Origin: Acidobacteriota bacterium
GTDB lineage: Bacteria > Acidobacteriota > Vicinamibacteria > Vicinamibacterales > UBA8438
Reading direction: 5' to 3'
Length of the DNA: 33,916 nt
NCBI GenBank assembly: GCA_011523845.1
Contig: WTFV01000041.1
Location: 1 to 33,916, forward strand
Shown here: positions 32,202 to 33,916 of the stretch, one piece after another
Position numbering within the stretch: the stretch's first letter is position 1
How the letters are laid out: every line of letters begins with the position of its first letter
Notes under the pieces: model-generated
Told to the model about the DNA's origin: nothing
The model's database searches: none
Seen by the model: only the letters and a program-made list of their open reading frames with translations
Made by a program: the position numbers and the translations under genes

Positions 32202-32957
32202 ATGAACACCCCCGACAGGTACAGGTTCGTCATTCAGGAGGGATACACGCCGGGAACACTCCCGATGGCGCGTTTGGCCGAGTACATGAGCAAGATGGCC
32301 AGTCTCCTGGGAGAGAAATCACACGTGCATTTCGTCCGGCTCGAGAGCGGGAGCGCAGCCATGGTTCAAGAGGTCGAGCCGGAAGCGCAGCCCGCGGTGC
32401 GCGAACGCATCCACGCCATACGCGAGAACGCCGCTCCCCCAGATGCGAGGCAGGCCTACGACGCGCTCAACGAACTGCTCGGCGAGGATCGAACGTCCGG
32501 CTATCTGTCCGATGACGACACTCCCCAAACGCCTGGCGCGCGGCTGCTGGAGTTTCCGGGTGCGGCGGCTCTGGATCACGAAGTCGTCTATGGTCCTTTC
32601 ACCGAGATCTCGGAGCTGCAAGGAGTGATTATTCGCGTCGGCGGCGAGCTGAACGAAGTGCCGGTGCACCTGAAAGACGGTGAAGTCGTTCACATTTGCC
32701 ATGCGAAACGCGAGCTGGCGCGAACGCTGGCCACGCACATCTTCGGCCAACCGCTACGAGTAATCGGCAAGGGCCGCTGGACGCGGCACGTTGGTGGTCG
32801 GTGGTCGATGATCAGGTTTCTGATCTCCAATTTCGACCAGCTGAAGCACGATTCGCTCAGCAACGTAATCGCCGATCTGCAACGGGTGGCAAATGGCACA
32901 CCGGCCCCCGCCGATGCGCTGGAGGCACTGCATACGCTGCGACACGGCGAGGACTAG
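32202..32957 (+). CDS. Conserved hypothetical protein, partner of a PIN-domain protein
   Basis: 251 aa. I recognise this sequence type (MARLAEYMSKMASLLGEKSH, HFVRLESGSAAMVQEVEPEA, EVPVHLKDGEVVHICHAKRE, and a LRVIGKGRWTR segment) as a recurrent uncharacterised family that often has a PIN-domain gene beside it, but I know no assigned function. It has no signal peptide or transmembrane segment and is mixed alpha/beta; the GKGRWTRHVGGRW stretch suggests a nucleic-acid-contacting turn. Its stop is 7 bases before the PIN gene ATG, so they form one operon. GC content is lower than the surroundings, and it lies between direct repeats. Confidence 0.75.
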   Translation: MNTPDRYRFVIQEGYTPGTLPMARLAEYMSKMASLLGEKSHVHFVRLESGSAAMVQEVEPEAQPAVRERIHAIRENAAPPDARQAYDALNELLGEDRTSGYLSDDDTPQTPGARLLEFPGAAALDHEVVYGPFTEISELQGVIIRVGGELNEVPVHLKDGEVVHICHAKRELARTLATHIFGQPLRVIGKGRWTRHVGGRWSMIRFLISNFDQLKHDSLSNVIADLQRVANGTPAPADALEALHTLRHGED

Positions 32958-32964
32958 GTGACTC

Positions 32965-33492
32965 ATGGTCGTCGCCTTCGATGCAGACATGCTGATCCTG
33001 CTGTTGCAGCCATCCATTCACCCTCCCGAAGACCCGGAAACGAAACGGCCGGTGCAATATGTGCGCGAACGGCTCACTCGCCTGATCAAGGACCTGACGC
33101 GACAGCATGCGAGAGTCATCGTGCCCGCACCGGCGCTCGCGGAAGTCCTGGTCGTGCCCGGGACGGATGGAGCGGAGCTCCTCAAGGTGATCGAAGGGCA
33201 GGCCGTATTCCAAATCGAGCCCTTTCGTGCCGCTGATGCGGTCGAGGCCGCAGCATCAACGCGAGCAGCACTCGATCGAGGAGACAAGAAATCCGGCGCC
33301 GACGCCCCGTGGCAATGCGTAAAGGCCGACCGACAGATCGTGGCGGTGGCAAAGCGCTGCGGAGCGAAAAAGCTCTACTCCAACGACACCGGAATGCGAA
33401 AGGTCGCGGGCGACCTTCCGGTCGTCTCAATCTGGGAGCTTCCCGTCCCAGCCGACGAACCGAGGCTGCCATTCAATGGCAGAAGCACATAA
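32965..33492 (+). CDS. PIN-like domain protein, probable RNase component
   Basis: 175 aa. A PIN-like fold is suggested by FDADMLILLL (Asp6/Asp8), APALAEVL (Glu60), VKADRQIVAVAKRCGAKKLY (Asp122) and SNDTGMRKVA (Asp141), i.e. the four acidic positions that coordinate metal in PIN nucleases. Insertions (residues 20-50) make it longer than VapC toxins. The start follows GGACTAGGTGACTC with a weak Shine-Dalgarno. With its upstream partner it forms a two-gene unit: possibly a toxin-antitoxin or defence module, not a classical VapBC because the partner is far larger than VapB. Function is inferred. Confidence 0.75.
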   Translation: MVVAFDADMLILLLQPSIHPPEDPETKRPVQYVRERLTRLIKDLTRQHARVIVPAPALAEVLVVPGTDGAELLKVIEGQAVFQIEPFRAADAVEAAASTRAALDRGDKKSGADAPWQCVKADRQIVAVAKRCGAKKLYSNDTGMRKVAGDLPVVSIWELPVPADEPRLPFNGRST

Positions 33493-33563
33493 CGACACGC
33501 CATGCAGGCCAGCAACGGATACCAGCACGAAGAAATTCGGTGAGTCATCAGCTTGACATCCCA

Positions 33564-33676
33564 AACCAGCCGCGAGCCTTCACCACCCGCGGCCGTAGCG
33601 CACGGCCGCGCCGAGGCCGCCTGCACCCGAACGCCCCCCGCCGAACGCCCGGCGGCCGGACACCGACACCCGACCG
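33564..33676. repeat. Right copy of the 113-bp direct repeat flanking the DUF-PIN cassette
   Basis: This copy is the functional gene tail of the barrel protein (96 of 113 bases identical to 32018-32130, offset 1546, no gaps). The cassette of about 1.43 kb lies between the copies. Three regions, 33636-33672 in particular, are nearly or fully identical, so homologous recombination between the copies could delete the cassette cleanly. Confidence 0.75.
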
Positions 33677-33916
33677 CCGTCGTCGAACCCGTAGCCGACC
33701 TCGGCATCGAGCATCGGCGCGACGTCGAAGCCGCCCAGCCCGCCGAGGCGCGGAGCAGCCCCGCTCCACCAGCCGGGCAGCGCAGCCGAGACGTGCCCGT
33801 AGGACGGGCGCAGCGATGCCGACCAGCCCGCACCCGACCCGGCCGCGCCCCACGCCACGCCCCCGCCGAACCCCACCTGCCGCCGCGAGGAGAAACGCAC
33901 GTGCTCGCCGGGAACC
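33580..33916 (-). CDS. Outer-membrane beta-barrel domain protein, 3' end only
   Basis: The gene runs off the right edge; 111 codons plus the stop are visible. The sequence shows alternating beta-strands typical of the autotransporter/outer-membrane barrel repeats found in large surface proteins (GFGGGVAWGAAGSGAGWSAS, SLRPSYGHVSAALPGWW, LDAEVGYGFDDGGRVSVSG) and ends in an aromatic residue (RYGRGW), as barrel C-termini usually do. An internal GTG at 33900 is not the true start. Its last 113 bp match the remnant at 32018-32130. Being a barrel, it would depend on the Bam complex. Confidence 0.7.
   Translation of the reverse strand, partial: VPGEHVRFSSRRQVGFGGGVAWGAAGSGAGWSASLRPSYGHVSAALPGWWSGAAPRLGGLGGFDVAPMLDAEVGYGFDDGGRVSVSGRRAFGGGRSGAGGLGAAVRYGRGW

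Noticed and set aside
32965..33492. Classical VapC toxin with VapB antitoxin
   Set aside because: The PIN-like protein is longer than VapC and the upstream partner (251 aa) has no AbrB, RHH or Phd features.
33580..33900. Complete 106-aa protein starting at GTG 33900
   Set aside because: The frame continues to the window edge with the same beta-strand character, so this is the 3' end of a longer gene.

Overview
The window is very GC-rich and reads as one contig from a Gram-negative bacterium, most likely an acidobacterium (Vicinamibacteria-like). This placement is inferred from a TAT-exported Gfo/Idh/MocA oxidoreductase beside an acidobacterial-style PQQ dehydrogenase, from the order def-fmt-rsmB-PASTA protein-rpe, and from a BamD-like lipoprotein. 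No rRNA gene or taxonomic marker was available to confirm it.

Left half (1-15.9 kb), chromosomal backbone. Two small envelope genes lie on the minus strand (85-806). A 0.9-kb gene-free stretch follows, with a 24-bp-arm hairpin and a 27-bp triple repeat. Then come the exported oxidoreductase and the divergent periplasmic PQQ dehydrogenase. A sigma-54 activator with no sensor domain is divergent from a tightly packed, partly overlapping operon: def, fmt, rsmB, PASTA protein, rpe, thioesterase, sugar epimerase, bamD. pgsA converges on that operon. A two-gene sugar-nucleotide pair (nucleotidyltransferase and phosphomannomutase, probably for GDP-mannose or a related precursor) closes the backbone.

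Boundary. At 15914 a tRNA-Gly(CCC) begins normally but stops resembling a tRNA just after the anticodon stem. It is followed by a 7-bp inverted repeat, a 10-bp-period direct repeat array and a 12-bp tandem repeat. I read this as the left attachment site of an integrated element whose right end and integrase lie outside the window.

Right half (16-33.9 kb), putative integrative/conjugative element. Most genes are small, alanine/arginine-rich and unrecognised. Recognisable ones are a ParB-like protein fused to a phage Dam-like domain with a degenerate catalytic motif, a DUF1524/HNH-like protein lacking the expected catalytic residues, a UvrD-type helicase, a four-ribbon zinc protein, an orphan DarG-type macrodomain, a DUF6036-type nucleotidyltransferase with its usual partner, a DnaQ-type exonuclease with an ExoX-like C-terminal module and a perfect SSB-type tail (DDDIPF), and a VirB2/TrbC pilin. 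At the far right a lower-GC two-gene cassette (unknown 251-aa protein plus PIN-domain protein) sits between two directly repeated copies of the 3' end of a beta-barrel gene; that gene runs off the right edge.

The most interesting candidates are the repeat-bounded DUF-PIN cassette, the exonuclease carrying an SSB-like tail, the orphan DarG macrodomain, and the pair of apparently inactive nuclease/methyltransferase relatives in one minus-strand operon.
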